Of a stretch of 32,444 nucleotides of DNA, positions 8,978-16,236 are shown piece after piece; position 1 is the stretch's first letter, and every line of letters starts with the position of its first letter. The position numbers and the translations under genes are program-made. This DNA is from Oscillospiraceae bacterium (GTDB lineage Bacteria; Bacillota; Clostridia; Oscillospirales; Ruminococcaceae), in NCBI GenBank assembly GCA_017848125.1, contig JAGAJY010000165.1:1-32444 (forward strand), in the 5' to 3' direction. The notes beneath the pieces are model-generated. The model searched no databases. It saw only the letters and a program-made list of their open reading frames with translations, and was not told the origin of the DNA.

Positions 8978-10435
8978 ATGAAAAAATTCAAAAGAACAGT
9001 AGCCGGAATTTCCGCTCTTACTTTCGCACTCGGACTTACAGCCTGCGGCGGCGGAAATTCAACTGATGGCGGAGAAACATCCGCTGCAACTACTACAGAG
9101 GCTACTACCACAGCCGAGACCACTACAGCTACTATGGCAAGTGAGGATGTTGAAGCAATAAGCGGCGCTGCTGCTCTGCTTCGTGATGAGACTCTTGAAA
9201 GCAAGACTATCAAGTTCCTCAGCCACTGGGATATCAACCCCGTTGAGGGCGAATCCCTTCCCGTACAGCTCAGTCTTTTCCAGGACAAGTATGACTGCCG
9301 CATCGAATGGGTACCTACAACATGGGAAACACGTTATTCCGACCTCAGCACCCATGTACTCGGCGGAACAGGAGTTGACTTCTTCCCTCGTGATGAAGAA
9401 TGTCTTCCTAAGGGCGTTATAAACGGAATGTTCCAGCCTGTTGATGATTACATTGACCTTGACAGCGATCTCTGGGCTGATGTAAAGGTCGCTATGGACA
9501 AGTATAACTTCAACGGAAAGCACTATGCCTTTATTACAGGCGTTTCTGCAAACAATGTTGTAATTTACAACAAGCAGACCATTGAAGAATACGGCTTCGA
9601 TGATCCCTGGGAGCTTTATGAAGCAGGTGAGTGGAACTGGGATACCTTCTCAAATATGCTCCAGACCTTCGTGGAATCAGATCCCGACAACAACTGCGGT
9701 CTTGACGGCTGGTGGTCTGAGCTTGCACTTTACCGCTCGGGTGGAGAGGCATTCATTGAAGCAAAGAACGGAGAGATCCTTGTAAATATGCAGAGCCAGA
9801 AGATCGAAAAGGCTATGAACTTCATGCTCGATCTTTACAACAGAGGTCTCGTAATGGATAAATCCCTTTATGACTGGGCAGAGCAGCCTCAGTTCATGGG
9901 TGAAGGCAGAGAGCTGTTTTTCATCACAGGTTCCTGGGCAATTATGAATCCTCCTGAGTCATGGTCAACAAAGATCCCTCCCGAGAATCTCGGAATCGCA
10001 CCTGTTCCCAATTCTGCAGATGCAGAGCATCCCTGGCAGGACGCTGTGCTTGACGGCTTCTGCCTTACAAGAGGCGCACAGAATCCTCTCGGAGTTGCGC
10101 TTTACGCAGAGTGCGGACTTGCTGCTGCTAATGATGAAGGTGCAAAAGCGGTTTATGACAAGCAGTGCCGTGAGGATTATCTGTGGCCCGAGGATGTTAT
10201 TGAGCATCGCTATGTAATCAATGACCTTGCTCGTCAGTACCCTGTTGTTGACCTTGCAGGCGGTATGTCCAGCGATATCGAAAGCCTTACCACTTCTAAT
10301 GCAAATAAGAGCGTAGGTCTTAACGCTGCTCTCCACGGCGTCGAGTGGGCTACCACAAGAGAAGAGCTTTCCGGTGCCCTTGATGTTCTCGTCGCTGAGG
10401 TTGTTGAAGAACTCGAAATGGCTCAGAATGAATAA
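8978..10435 (+). CDS. ABC transporter sugar-binding lipoprotein
   Basis: 485-residue extracellular solute-binding protein of the carbohydrate (family 1) type. The signal ends in LTAC (lipidated Cys23), followed by a Thr-rich linker to about residue 55. The mature part has the usual pattern: TIKFLSHW strand, NGKHYAFITGVSANNVVIYNK hinge region, DPWELYEAGEWNWDTF, and FFITGSWAIMNPP. GGAGGTG at 8966-8972 is a very strong ribosome binding site. Its place 32 bases after the surface xylanase suggests it binds xylooligosaccharides. No permease gene adjoins it in the window, so the membrane part must lie elsewhere or have been lost in the rearrangement just downstream. A strong hairpin follows the stop. 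Confidence 0.9.
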   Translation: MKKFKRTVAGISALTFALGLTACGGGNSTDGGETSAATTTEATTTAETTTATMASEDVEAISGAAALLRDETLESKTIKFLSHWDINPVEGESLPVQLSLFQDKYDCRIEWVPTTWETRYSDLSTHVLGGTGVDFFPRDEECLPKGVINGMFQPVDDYIDLDSDLWADVKVAMDKYNFNGKHYAFITGVSANNVVIYNKQTIEEYGFDDPWELYEAGEWNWDTFSNMLQTFVESDPDNNCGLDGWWSELALYRSGGEAFIEAKNGEILVNMQSQKIEKAMNFMLDLYNRGLVMDKSLYDWAEQPQFMGEGRELFFITGSWAIMNPPESWSTKIPPENLGIAPVPNSADAEHPWQDAVLDGFCLTRGAQNPLGVALYAECGLAAANDEGAKAVYDKQCREDYLWPEDVIEHRYVINDLARQYPVVDLAGGMSSDIESLTTSNANKSVGLNAALHGVEWATTREELSGALDVLVAEVVEELEMAQNE

Positions 10436-10466
10436 GCTCTGAATCAAAGTAAAATAATAATGTCAA

Positions 10467-10504
10467 TTGCCGCAAAGCCTTGCAGATAAAAGGCTTTGCG
10501 GCAA
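10467..10504 (+). terminator. Hairpin after the binding-protein gene
   Basis: TTGCCGCAAAGCCT (10467-10480) and AGGCTTTGCGGCAA (10491-10504) form a perfect 14-bp stem with a 10-base loop. Only GTTATTATCC follows, so the U-tract is weak. It may act as a partial terminator or as an mRNA-stabilising hairpin that raises binding-protein output over downstream genes. Confidence 0.6.
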
Positions 10505-10634
10505 GTTATTATCCCGGTTTCTTAATAAATTTATTCCGATCGCACACTTTTTTTAGCTTGATTTCGACTGTACCTAAGGGATACAGCGATACTTTTTCGG
10601 TTTTCGATGCAAAAAAAACGAAGGGTGAATCGTT

Positions 10635-10784
10635 TTGAAAAATGAAAACATAAATCCGATCATATCTCTCGATTATCCCGACCCCGATGTTATAAGAGTG
10701 GGCGGTACATACTACATGGTCTCTACTACAATGCATTTCTTCCCTTGCTGTGAAATTCTCCGTTCCTACGATCTTCTGATGTAG
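10635..10784 (+). pseudogene. GH43 beta-xylosidase, 5' fragment
   Basis: A TTG-started frame of 49 codons, with an AAGGGTGA ribosome binding site about seven bases upstream, encodes the first strands of a GH43 enzyme: NPIISLDYPDPDVIRVGG, then TYYMVSTTMHFFP and EILRSYDLLM. The DYPDPDVIR segment carries the GH43 catalytic-base Asp. Family members continue with a Trp after the DLxxW position; here the frame instead meets TAG and homology stops. Full proteins have around 500 residues, so over 90 percent is missing. None of the three downstream frames to 10906 looks like GH43. This is a remnant left by a rearrangement, and it once extended the xylan operon. Confidence 0.8.
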
Positions 10785-10849
10785 AACACCTTTCAAGGAA
10801 CATCAAAAAAGCCGTGATATATCAAACCAAACAACGCCCATTCTCAAGG

Positions 10850-10868
10850 CAGGCTGCTCCGCAGTCTG
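10850..10868. repeat. Short hairpin in the junction segment
   Basis: CAGGCTGC and GCAGTCTG form an 8-bp stem (one G-T pair) around TCC. Outside it, AAACAAC (10829-10835) and GTTGTTT (10878-10884) are also complementary. The structure lies between the broken GH43 gene and the AT-rich protease gene and may mark the end of an inserted unit; no coding frame is seen in 10785-10906. Confidence 0.4.
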
Positions 10869-10906
10869 TTATGTCGTGTTGTTTTACGCAGTAGTATTTC
10901 AATAGT

Positions 10907-11644
10907 TTATCCCTCTCCCACTTTATTTTTATTGCGATTATAGAATAACATAATAATTGAAGCGAATAAAATTAGAAATGATAGTATAGCAAATTGCTTC
11001 CAGTTGTTATTAATGTTACTCATCAAAATGATGGTAAGATTATTAGCACTGTGATATAAAATACAATATATCAGATTCTTATAATAGTAATAGATTGATC
11101 CAATTATTATTCCGTCAAGAATAAGTAGTAAGGTGGGTATGTTTATTCCATGTAAATGTGATAAAGCCCATACAGTAGCTGTAAGAAGAATACCTGATAT
11201 GATACTGAGCTTAGACGGGTTATTATAAATGTTTAACAAATCGGTTAGTAATCCACGAAATATTATTTCCTCAGCAACAGAAGCAATAAATACAGAGCTG
11301 ATAAGGCTCCACAAAGTCAAATCACCTGAATTAGTAATGTTTAATGACAATAAAAAATGCAAAATACACAGTATAAATGGCTTTAGCGATGCACCTAAAC
11401 CTATACAACTTAACAAAATTACAAAGGATGGAAGCTTTATTTTAATCTTAGTTACTCCTTCCTTGTTAAAAACATACATAGACACAATCGCACCTAAAAG
11501 AGTAAGCAGAGCAACTAAGTTATTTGATACTATTTCAGTAGAACCGTGAATTGCAAATTCAATAATTAGAGCTAAACAAACCGGAAATATGCATAATATC
11601 AATAAAGCAAAACAGTTCTTTAAAGTCGATAAATATTTTTTCAT
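10907..11644 (-). CDS. CPBP (CAAX/Abi) family intramembrane metalloprotease
   Basis: 245 residues with about seven or eight hydrophobic segments and the three CPBP motifs: EEIIFR (Glu125, Glu126, Arg130), SHLHG (His163) and HSANN (His198, Asn202). These residues bind the metal in Rce1-type membrane proteases. Such proteins often serve bacteriocin immunity or peptide maturation; no partner is visible here, so the substrate is unknown. I chose ATG at 11644 because GGAG lies ten bases upstream; a start 16 codons earlier would run into the inverted repeat. The gene is markedly AT-rich compared with both sides and lies beside a decayed insertion sequence and a broken GH43 gene, which points to recent acquisition. 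Confidence 0.82.
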   Translation of the reverse strand: MKKYLSTLKNCFALLILCIFPVCLALIIEFAIHGSTEIVSNNLVALLTLLGAIVSMYVFNKEGVTKIKIKLPSFVILLSCIGLGASLKPFILCILHFLLSLNITNSGDLTLWSLISSVFIASVAEEIIFRGLLTDLLNIYNNPSKLSIISGILLTATVWALSHLHGINIPTLLLILDGIIIGSIYYYYKNLIYCILYHSANNLTIILMSNINNNWKQFAILSFLILFASIIMLFYNRNKNKVGEG

Positions 11645-11663
11645 AATCTTGCAACTCCATATA

Positions 11664-11704
11664 AAATTCGAACATTTGAATGAGAAATCCAAATGTTCGA
11701 ATTT
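11664..11704. repeat. Perfect 15-bp inverted repeat upstream of the CPBP gene
   Basis: AAATTCGAACATTTG (11664-11678) and CAAATGTTCGAATTT (11690-11704) are exact reverse complements around an 11-base spacer. It sits about 20 bases before the CPBP start, directly next to the IS200-type end hairpins. It may be an operator or attenuator for the protease gene, or a target hairpin for the insertion sequence. Confidence 0.75.
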
Positions 11705-11706
11705 AG

Positions 11707-11823
11707 ACTAAGTCACGACCACCGCTTCAAGCGGTGGTTTGAAATTAGCCCTATAAGGGCTCAATACAAGCACGCCTAAAAGGCGGATATCGCAAGCCAA
11801 ATACCGGCAGCCTCTAAAAGAGG
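11707..11823. mobile_element. IS200/IS605-type end region: cluster of four small hairpins
   Basis: Four compact hairpins stand in a row: ACCACCGC-TTCAA-GCGGTGGT (11718-11738), AGCCCT-ATA-AGGGCT (11747-11761), CGCCT-AAA-AGGCG (11773-11785) and CCTCT-AAA-AGAGG (11811-11823). They lie immediately past the 3' end of the tnpA remnant, where IS200/IS605 elements carry their right-end recognition hairpins. The GCGGTGGT hairpin type is common in clostridial IS200 relatives. The exact boundary cannot be fixed without a comparison to an empty site. Confidence 0.55.
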
Positions 11824-12054
11824 TTATATACGCATATCTTCTCGCTTGGTTTCCTCTTCCTGTTCAGCAATATATTTTCTGGTTGTTTCTTCATTTATAT
11901 TGCCTATGGTTGTTACATAATATCCTCTTGCCCAAAATTCTCTGTTCCATTTGTTTGTCATTTCAGGGTGTTTGTCGTTTATCATCAATGCTGATTTTCC
12001 TTTCAAATATCCTACAAATTCTGATACACTCATATATGGATATGATCTGAGCAC
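11824..12054 (-). pseudogene. tnpA: IS200-type transposase TnpA, C-terminal remnant
   Basis: The frame encodes MSVSEFVGYLKGKSALMI, FWARGYYVTTIGN and a final YIAEQEEE helix, which match the C-terminal half of Y1 (IS200) transposases; that helix region is where the family carries its nucleophilic Tyr. Just upstream, in another frame (minus strand, about 12033-12062), AVCSDHIHI followed by TGA recalls the HUH metal site of these enzymes. So a small deletion has joined the HUH segment out of frame to the MSVSEF segment. Only about 75 codons remain of roughly 140-150, with the N-terminal part missing or scrambled. The copy should be inactive. Confidence 0.75.
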
Positions 12055-12100
12055 ACTGCCACTTCACAGGTAGAGATTGGGTTTTGTCTTGTTTTTAAAT

Positions 12101-12119
12101 TGTGTTTAGAATAAACACA
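12101..12119 (-). terminator. Possible terminator hairpin of the ABC operon
   Basis: TGTGTTTA (12101-12108) and TAAACACA (12112-12119) form a perfect 8-bp stem with a 3-base loop, about 40 bases past the stop of the small lipoprotein gene on the minus strand. The following AATTTAAAAA is a poor U-tract, so it is a weak candidate. Confidence 0.3.
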
Positions 12120-12156
12120 TTTCAAATCAGCATTGCCTGAAATCTGCTGTAAATAA

Positions 12157-12741
12157 TCAGCAATATATATAAACAGAAACTATCTTTTTATTTATTTCTT
12201 TGACTTCCAAAAGCTTTTCGCCTGTTTCTCTGTCATTATAAATGTAGATGTGAGAAGTGTCGTTTTCACCAATTTTATCAGGCTCGCCCAATTTTTCCTT
12301 TACCTGCTGCAAATCTGAGCTGTCGGTAATACCATTAACATAATAATTGCTGTGCATCTTTAACTGCTTAAATGGTGTAACCGCTGTCACATTTTTTATA
12401 TCGGTATCATAGGATATATCTAAGTTCCAGTCATAAAAGTTTTCGCTGAAGCAGTTTTCGGCAGGAATCAGACAATAATAATACACACCCTCCAATTCAA
12501 AACAAGCCATTTTGCTGATACCATATCCTGCTCCGAAATCCCTGAGGCAAGGTGAATCACTCAGAGCCATTCCATCGGGATAGCACACATCAAGAAGCTC
12601 TGCCTTTGTCCAGCCGTCGGCAGGAGCCGTAACTGTCAGCCGTTCATTTTCGGGAACCGGCTCTATTACAGGAGGAATGTCCGCACAGGCGGTCATACAC
12701 AGCGCACACATAAGCATTGGGATAAGCTTTTTTATTTTCAT
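12157..12741 (-). CDS. Small lipoprotein of unknown function, last gene of the GntR-ABC operon
   Basis: 194 residues with a lipoprotein signal ending in CMTAC (lipidated Cys19). The mature part is acidic and has a late segment VKEKLGEPDKIGE followed by alternating strands (HIYIYND, KLLEVKEINKKIVSVYIY), which recalls BamE/SmpA-like folds; this is only a resemblance. It lies 17 bases after the permease gene and reads in the same direction, so it probably belongs to the same transcript and may be a surface accessory of the ABC system. I do not recognise a named family. Confidence 0.7.
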   Translation of the reverse strand: MKIKKLIPMLMCALCMTACADIPPVIEPVPENERLTVTAPADGWTKAELLDVCYPDGMALSDSPCLRDFGAGYGISKMACFELEGVYYYCLIPAENCFSENFYDWNLDISYDTDIKNVTAVTPFKQLKMHSNYYVNGITDSSDLQQVKEKLGEPDKIGENDTSHIYIYNDRETGEKLLEVKEINKKIVSVYIYC

Positions 12742-12758
12742 ATCTGAAATCTCCTTTC

Positions 12759-13583
12759 TCAGTCATTTCTTATGGGAGCAGGCTTTGCCGAGCTGCGTCG
12801 TACAATTACCCATGCCAGCAATGCGCATACTGCCGATACCGCAAGCATTGCAAAAACTCCCTTAACGAAATTGCCGTACATAGTGCCGTTAAGGTAAGCA
12901 ACTCCGAAAAAACTTCCTATCGCTTCAAGTATTCTGTCCTTGATAGGCTCAATGTCAATGCCTCTTTCCTGAAAGATAACATATGTCACAGGATATCCCA
13001 TTGTTATAAACAGCCCGAAAGCTATTGCAAAAACCGCTGTTGCTTTTGTGGAAAGCTTGTAGCAGATCGCACCGAACAGCATTCCGACACAGTAGAGGAG
13101 AAACAGCATAAAAATGCATATTCCTATAAAACGCAGACCGGTAATAAACGGATTTTCACCGTGCAGCCTAAAAAACAGCTTGTTCCCGTAAAGAAATTCA
13201 AGAAGCCCGAATTCTCCTAACGGTGATTCCGAATTTATCAAGGGAGAAACAATTGAAATAACTATCGAGCTTATTATGCTGCTTGTGAATGCAGAAGCCA
13301 GCATTGCTATAAGTGAAGTTGTTCGTGACACACCGTTAGCCGCACCTGTGTTCATAAAATCGTTGAAATGGGCAGCTCCGTATATCAGAAAGAACATTCC
13401 CATAAAAACGTCCATAGCAGGACTGGATAAAGATATAGAATCGCCAGGTTCTTTAAACAGCAAGAAGAATAGTACGGAAATCAGAAAAACACAAGTAATC
13501 GAAGATGTAAGCGAAATTATGGGAGTAAGAACAGCTTTTTTTATCTGATATTTATATGAATAAATAAATGCCTTTGTTGACAT
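12759..13583 (-). CDS. ABC-2 type transporter permease
   Basis: 274 residues with about six hydrophobic segments, roughly at residues 18-43, 57-80, 86-115, 142-172, 182-206 and 235-260. It has no ATPase motif and pairs with the ATP-binding protein 17 bases upstream. It resembles membrane subunits in YtrA-regulated exporters of Firmicutes. The likely role is export or sensing of an envelope-active compound, but no substrate can be read from the sequence. Start ATG at 13583 has a good AAAGGAAGG ribosome binding site. Confidence 0.8.
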   Translation of the reverse strand: MSTKAFIYSYKYQIKKAVLTPIISLTSSITCVFLISVLFFLLFKEPGDSISLSSPAMDVFMGMFFLIYGAAHFNDFMNTGAANGVSRTTSLIAMLASAFTSSIISSIVISIVSPLINSESPLGEFGLLEFLYGNKLFFRLHGENPFITGLRFIGICIFMLFLLYCVGMLFGAICYKLSTKATAVFAIAFGLFITMGYPVTYVIFQERGIDIEPIKDRILEAIGSFFGVAYLNGTMYGNFVKGVFAMLAVSAVCALLAWVIVRRSSAKPAPIRND

Positions 13584-13600
13584 ATCTAACCTTCCTTTCC

Positions 13601-14452
13601 TTATGAATTTGTAAGGTGAATGAACAGATTCTGCAGACTGAGAGGAGCAGCGTCCAGCTCATCGGGGATAAGCGAGCGGTCAAGCTTTCCCTTTATGTAA
13701 ATTGTTTTCAGTCCGCCGAGATTTTCTTCATTTATAATTTCTTTTCCCTTTGCAAATTCATCTGCTGCTGTCGCACGTCCCGAAACGCTGTAGCCCATTG
13801 AGCGGATAGCCTCCGAATCCTCGTCAAGAAGGAGCTTTCCTTCCTTGATAACAACGGCTCTTTCTATCATACCTGCAGCTTCTTCAATCAGATGTGTGGA
13901 AATAACAAAGGTTGCAGGGCGTGAATTATACTTTTCAATAGTCTGTCTGTAGAACATATCTCTGTGATTTGCGTCAAGTCCAAGAACAGGCTCGTCAAAG
14001 AAAACCACATCAGCATTGCAGGCAAGAGCGTTAACTATCTTAGCGATCGAGCGGTAGCCTGTGGAAAGCTTCTGAAGCTTTACCTTTGTGTCAAGCTTGT
14101 ATTCCTCGCATAGAGAAAGAGCATATTCCATATCATACTCAGGATAGAAGCAGGCAGCGGATTTGAACATATCCTTAACCTTCATTGAGGGCAGATACAG
14201 CAAATGCTCGCTCATCATATGAAGCTTGCCCAGAGCATTATCGTTTTCACAGTGGGGGATACCGTCAACAAGTACCTCGCCGCTGTCGGCAAAATTGCGG
14301 TTGTTTATGATATTCATAAGGGTGGATTTACCTGCGCCGTTTCTTCCCAGAAGACCGTAAATGCAGTTTTCCTTCAGAGTAAGGTTAATATCACTTAGAG
14401 CCTGTTTTTTACCGAAGCTTTTTGAGATATTTTTTATTTCTATGGTACTCAT
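13601..14452 (-). CDS. ABC transporter ATP-binding protein (YtrB-like)
   Basis: 283 residues with Walker A GRNGAGKST (36-44), an ABC signature LSTGYRS starting at 129, Walker B VVFFDEP (Asp153, Glu154) and the switch His at 187 in ISTHLIEEA. The signature departs from LSGGQ, as in other YtrB/BcrA-type ATPases linked to ABC-2 permeases. A 90-residue C-terminal tail follows the nucleotide-binding domain. Its ATG overlaps the stop of the GntR regulator by four bases, giving translational coupling. Confidence 0.92.
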   Translation of the reverse strand: MSTIEIKNISKSFGKKQALSDINLTLKENCIYGLLGRNGAGKSTLMNIINNRNFADSGEVLVDGIPHCENDNALGKLHMMSEHLLYLPSMKVKDMFKSAACFYPEYDMEYALSLCEEYKLDTKVKLQKLSTGYRSIAKIVNALACNADVVFFDEPVLGLDANHRDMFYRQTIEKYNSRPATFVISTHLIEEAAGMIERAVVIKEGKLLLDEDSEAIRSMGYSVSGRATAADEFAKGKEIINEENLGGLKTIYIKGKLDRSLIPDELDAAPLSLQNLFIHLTNS

Positions 14453-14820
14453 TTTTTATCGCACCCCTTTTCGATCATATCAATGATTTCCTTTTTGGAG
14501 ATATTAAGCTTTTCAGCTTCGTTAACAAGAGAGATAACGAACTTTTCAAAAAACTCCTGCTTTCTTTCATTTCGCAGCTTGTTTTCAGCACCTTCTGCAA
14601 CAAACATACCAAGACCTCTTTTCTTGTAAATTATGCCCTTGTCAACAAGAAGATTAACTCCTTTCAGGGCTGTTGCGGGATTTATTTTGTATTTTGCTGA
14701 AATATCCGTGGTGGACGGGATCTGAGTTTCTTCGGGGAATGTACCCGAAATGATATTTTCCTCGATCCACTCCGCCATCTGAACGTAAATTGGCTTTTCG
14801 CCGTCAATGTTCAGATACAT
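14449..14820 (-). CDS. GntR family transcriptional regulator, YtrA subfamily
   Basis: 123 residues: a winged helix-turn-helix (GEKPIYVQMAEWIEENI through PSTTDISAKYKINPATALKG and the RGLGMFV wing) followed by only about 45 residues of helix, the compact form typical of YtrA regulators. These usually repress their own ABC operon and release it upon antibiotic or envelope stress. AAGGAGGTG lies five bases before ATG, one of the strongest ribosome binding sites in the window. The promoter and a dyad operator candidate lie just upstream. Confidence 0.92.
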   Translation of the reverse strand: MYLNIDGEKPIYVQMAEWIEENIISGTFPEETQIPSTTDISAKYKINPATALKGVNLLVDKGIIYKKRGLGMFVAEGAENKLRNERKQEFFEKFVISLVNEAEKLNISKKEIIDMIEKGCDKK

Positions 14821-14839
14821 TCAAGCACCTCCTTAGAAT

Positions 14840-14865
14840 GTTAGTTAATTACTTGCGTAACTAAC
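14840..14865 (-). promoter_or_regulatory. Candidate YtrA-type operator (dyad)
   Basis: GTTAGTTA (14840-14847) and TAACTAAC (14858-14865) are exact reverse complements ten bases apart. The dyad starts at the -10 element and covers the expected transcription start of the regulator operon, so binding there would block the promoter. A second dyad, TTGACT-TGTG-AGTCAA (14877-14892), overlaps the -35 element. Confidence 0.65.
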
Positions 14866-14892
14866 TATAACACTAATTGACTTGTGAGTCAA
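14864..14892 (-). promoter_or_regulatory. Sigma-A promoter of the GntR-ABC operon
   Basis: On the minus strand TTGACT (14892-14887) and TATAGT (14869-14864) are 17 bases apart, about 45 bases before the regulator's ATG. Confidence 0.75.
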
Positions 14893-15011
14893 TAGCTGGG
14901 AGAAATGTTTGTATAACTGCACAAAATATATTTGGAAATTTGTTGAATCACAACAATGATATGTGCAAATATGACAAAACAATAAAAAGTCCTGTAAATT
15001 TGAAAAATTTC

Positions 15012-15040
15012 TTGACAAACACGGTTTAATGTGATATAAT
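15012..15040 (+). promoter_or_regulatory. Sigma-A promoter of DAHP synthase
   Basis: Consensus TTGACA (15012-15017) and TATAAT (15035-15040) with a 17-base spacer, plus TG one base before the -10. The leader of about 95 bases contains a small CCGT-TCAT-ACGG hairpin just before the ribosome binding site; no attenuator or T-box is apparent. Confidence 0.9.
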
Positions 15041-15141
15041 GTTAAAGTAATCGGTATTGCACTTTAAAGTAATAAATTATTTCCGTGCTTATCAGAAATA
15101 CTTATCCGTTCATACGGAAAAATAAAGGAGTTCGTTTTATT

Positions 15142-16173
15142 ATGATGAATATGGATTTTGTCAGAAAACTTCCTATCCCCAAGGAGATAAAGGAGCAGTT
15201 TCCTATTCCCGAGGAAGTAAAGAAAGTCAAGGCTCAGCGTGATGCCGAAATAACTGATGTATTTACAGGCAAGTCGGACAAGTTCCTGCTTATTATCGGT
15301 CCTTGCTCTGCCGACAGAGAGGACAGTGTTCTTGACTATGTATGCCGTCTGGCAAAGGTTCAGGAGAAGGTAAAGGATAAGATCATCATTATCCCCAGAA
15401 TCTACACAAACAAGCCCAGAACAACAGGTCAGGGCTATAAGGGTATGGTTCATCAGCCCGACCCCACCAAGGCAGAGGATATGCTTGAGGGTCTTATCTC
15501 CATCAGAAAGCTTCATACAAAGGCGCTTACAGAAACAGGTCTTGCCTGCGCTGATGAAATGCTCTATCCCGAAAACAGCAGATATCTTTCCGATATCCTT
15601 TCCTATATCGCAATAGGCGCACGTTCCGTTGAGAATCAGCAGCACCGCCTTACAGCAAGCGGAATGATGGTTCCTGTGGGAATGAAGAATCCTACCAGCG
15701 GTGATTATTCCGTAATGCTCAATTCCATCATTGCAGCACAGTCTCAGCACACCTTCCTCTACAGAGGCTGGGAAGCACACAGCAAGGGCAATCCTCTTAC
15801 TCATGCGATTCTCAGAGGTTATGTTGATAAGCACGGTACATCTCACCCCAACTATCACTATGAGGATCTTGTACGTCTTTACGATATGTATTCCGCAAAG
15901 AATCTGGAGAATATGGCTGTTATCATTGACGCTAACCACGCTAACTCCAACAAGCAGTATCTTGAGCAGATAAGGATCTGCAACGAGGTTCTCCACAGCT
16001 GCCGCCATAATGACAATATCCGCAGCATAGTCAAGGGCTTTATGATCGAAAGCTACATTGAGGACGGCTGCCAGAAGGTCGAAGAGGGCACATACGGCAA
16101 ATCCATCACCGATCCCTGTCTTGGCTGGGAGAAGTCTGAAAAGCTCATTCTCAGCATTGCAGATCAGCTGTAA
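15142..16173 (+). CDS. aroF: 3-deoxy-7-phosphoheptulonate synthase (class I, AroFGH type)
   Basis: Condenses phosphoenolpyruvate and erythrose-4-phosphate, the first step of the shikimate pathway. 343 residues from the ATG chosen here, close to the E. coli enzymes (about 350). Landmarks: IIGPCSADRE, NKPRTTGQGYKG, GARSVENQQHR, GMKNPTSGDY, DANHANSNKQ and ESYIEDGCQ, covering the substrate and metal ligands. AGGAG at 15126-15130 lies 11 bases before ATG 15142, so the longer frame from 15085 is not the protein start. It has its own strong promoter and terminator and is thus a single-gene unit. Which aromatic amino acid inhibits it cannot be read here. Confidence 0.93.
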   Translation: MMNMDFVRKLPIPKEIKEQFPIPEEVKKVKAQRDAEITDVFTGKSDKFLLIIGPCSADREDSVLDYVCRLAKVQEKVKDKIIIIPRIYTNKPRTTGQGYKGMVHQPDPTKAEDMLEGLISIRKLHTKALTETGLACADEMLYPENSRYLSDILSYIAIGARSVENQQHRLTASGMMVPVGMKNPTSGDYSVMLNSIIAAQSQHTFLYRGWEAHSKGNPLTHAILRGYVDKHGTSHPNYHYEDLVRLYDMYSAKNLENMAVIIDANHANSNKQYLEQIRICNEVLHSCRHNDNIRSIVKGFMIESYIEDGCQKVEEGTYGKSITDPCLGWEKSEKLILSIADQL

Positions 16174-16185
16174 TTATAAAAAAAT

Positions 16186-16226
16186 AATCCCCACAGGTCA
16201 AATCAAAATGACCTGTGGGGATTTTT
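16186..16226. terminator. Bidirectional terminator between DAHP synthase and the GH74 gene
   Basis: AATCCCCACAGGTCA (16186-16200) and TGACCTGTGGGGATT (16209-16223) form a perfect 15-bp stem. A T-run follows on the plus strand and an A-run precedes it (T-run on the minus strand), so it can stop both convergent genes. Confidence 0.93.
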
Positions 16227-16236
16227 CAGTAATATA

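Noticed and set aside
10829..10884. CRISPR-like or direct repeat structure
   Set aside because: Only single hairpins are present; no repeated units with spacers occur anywhere in the window.
12119..12147. Crossed complementary segments (ATTTCA/TGAAAT and CAGC/GCTG) as an RNA pseudoknot
   Set aside because: Each pairing is only four to six bases in AT-rich sequence, which is expected by chance.
15064..16008. Long minus-strand open frame of 314 codons opposite DAHP synthase
   Set aside because: It lies wholly within a well-supported gene on the other strand, shows no domain motif and no ribosome binding site.
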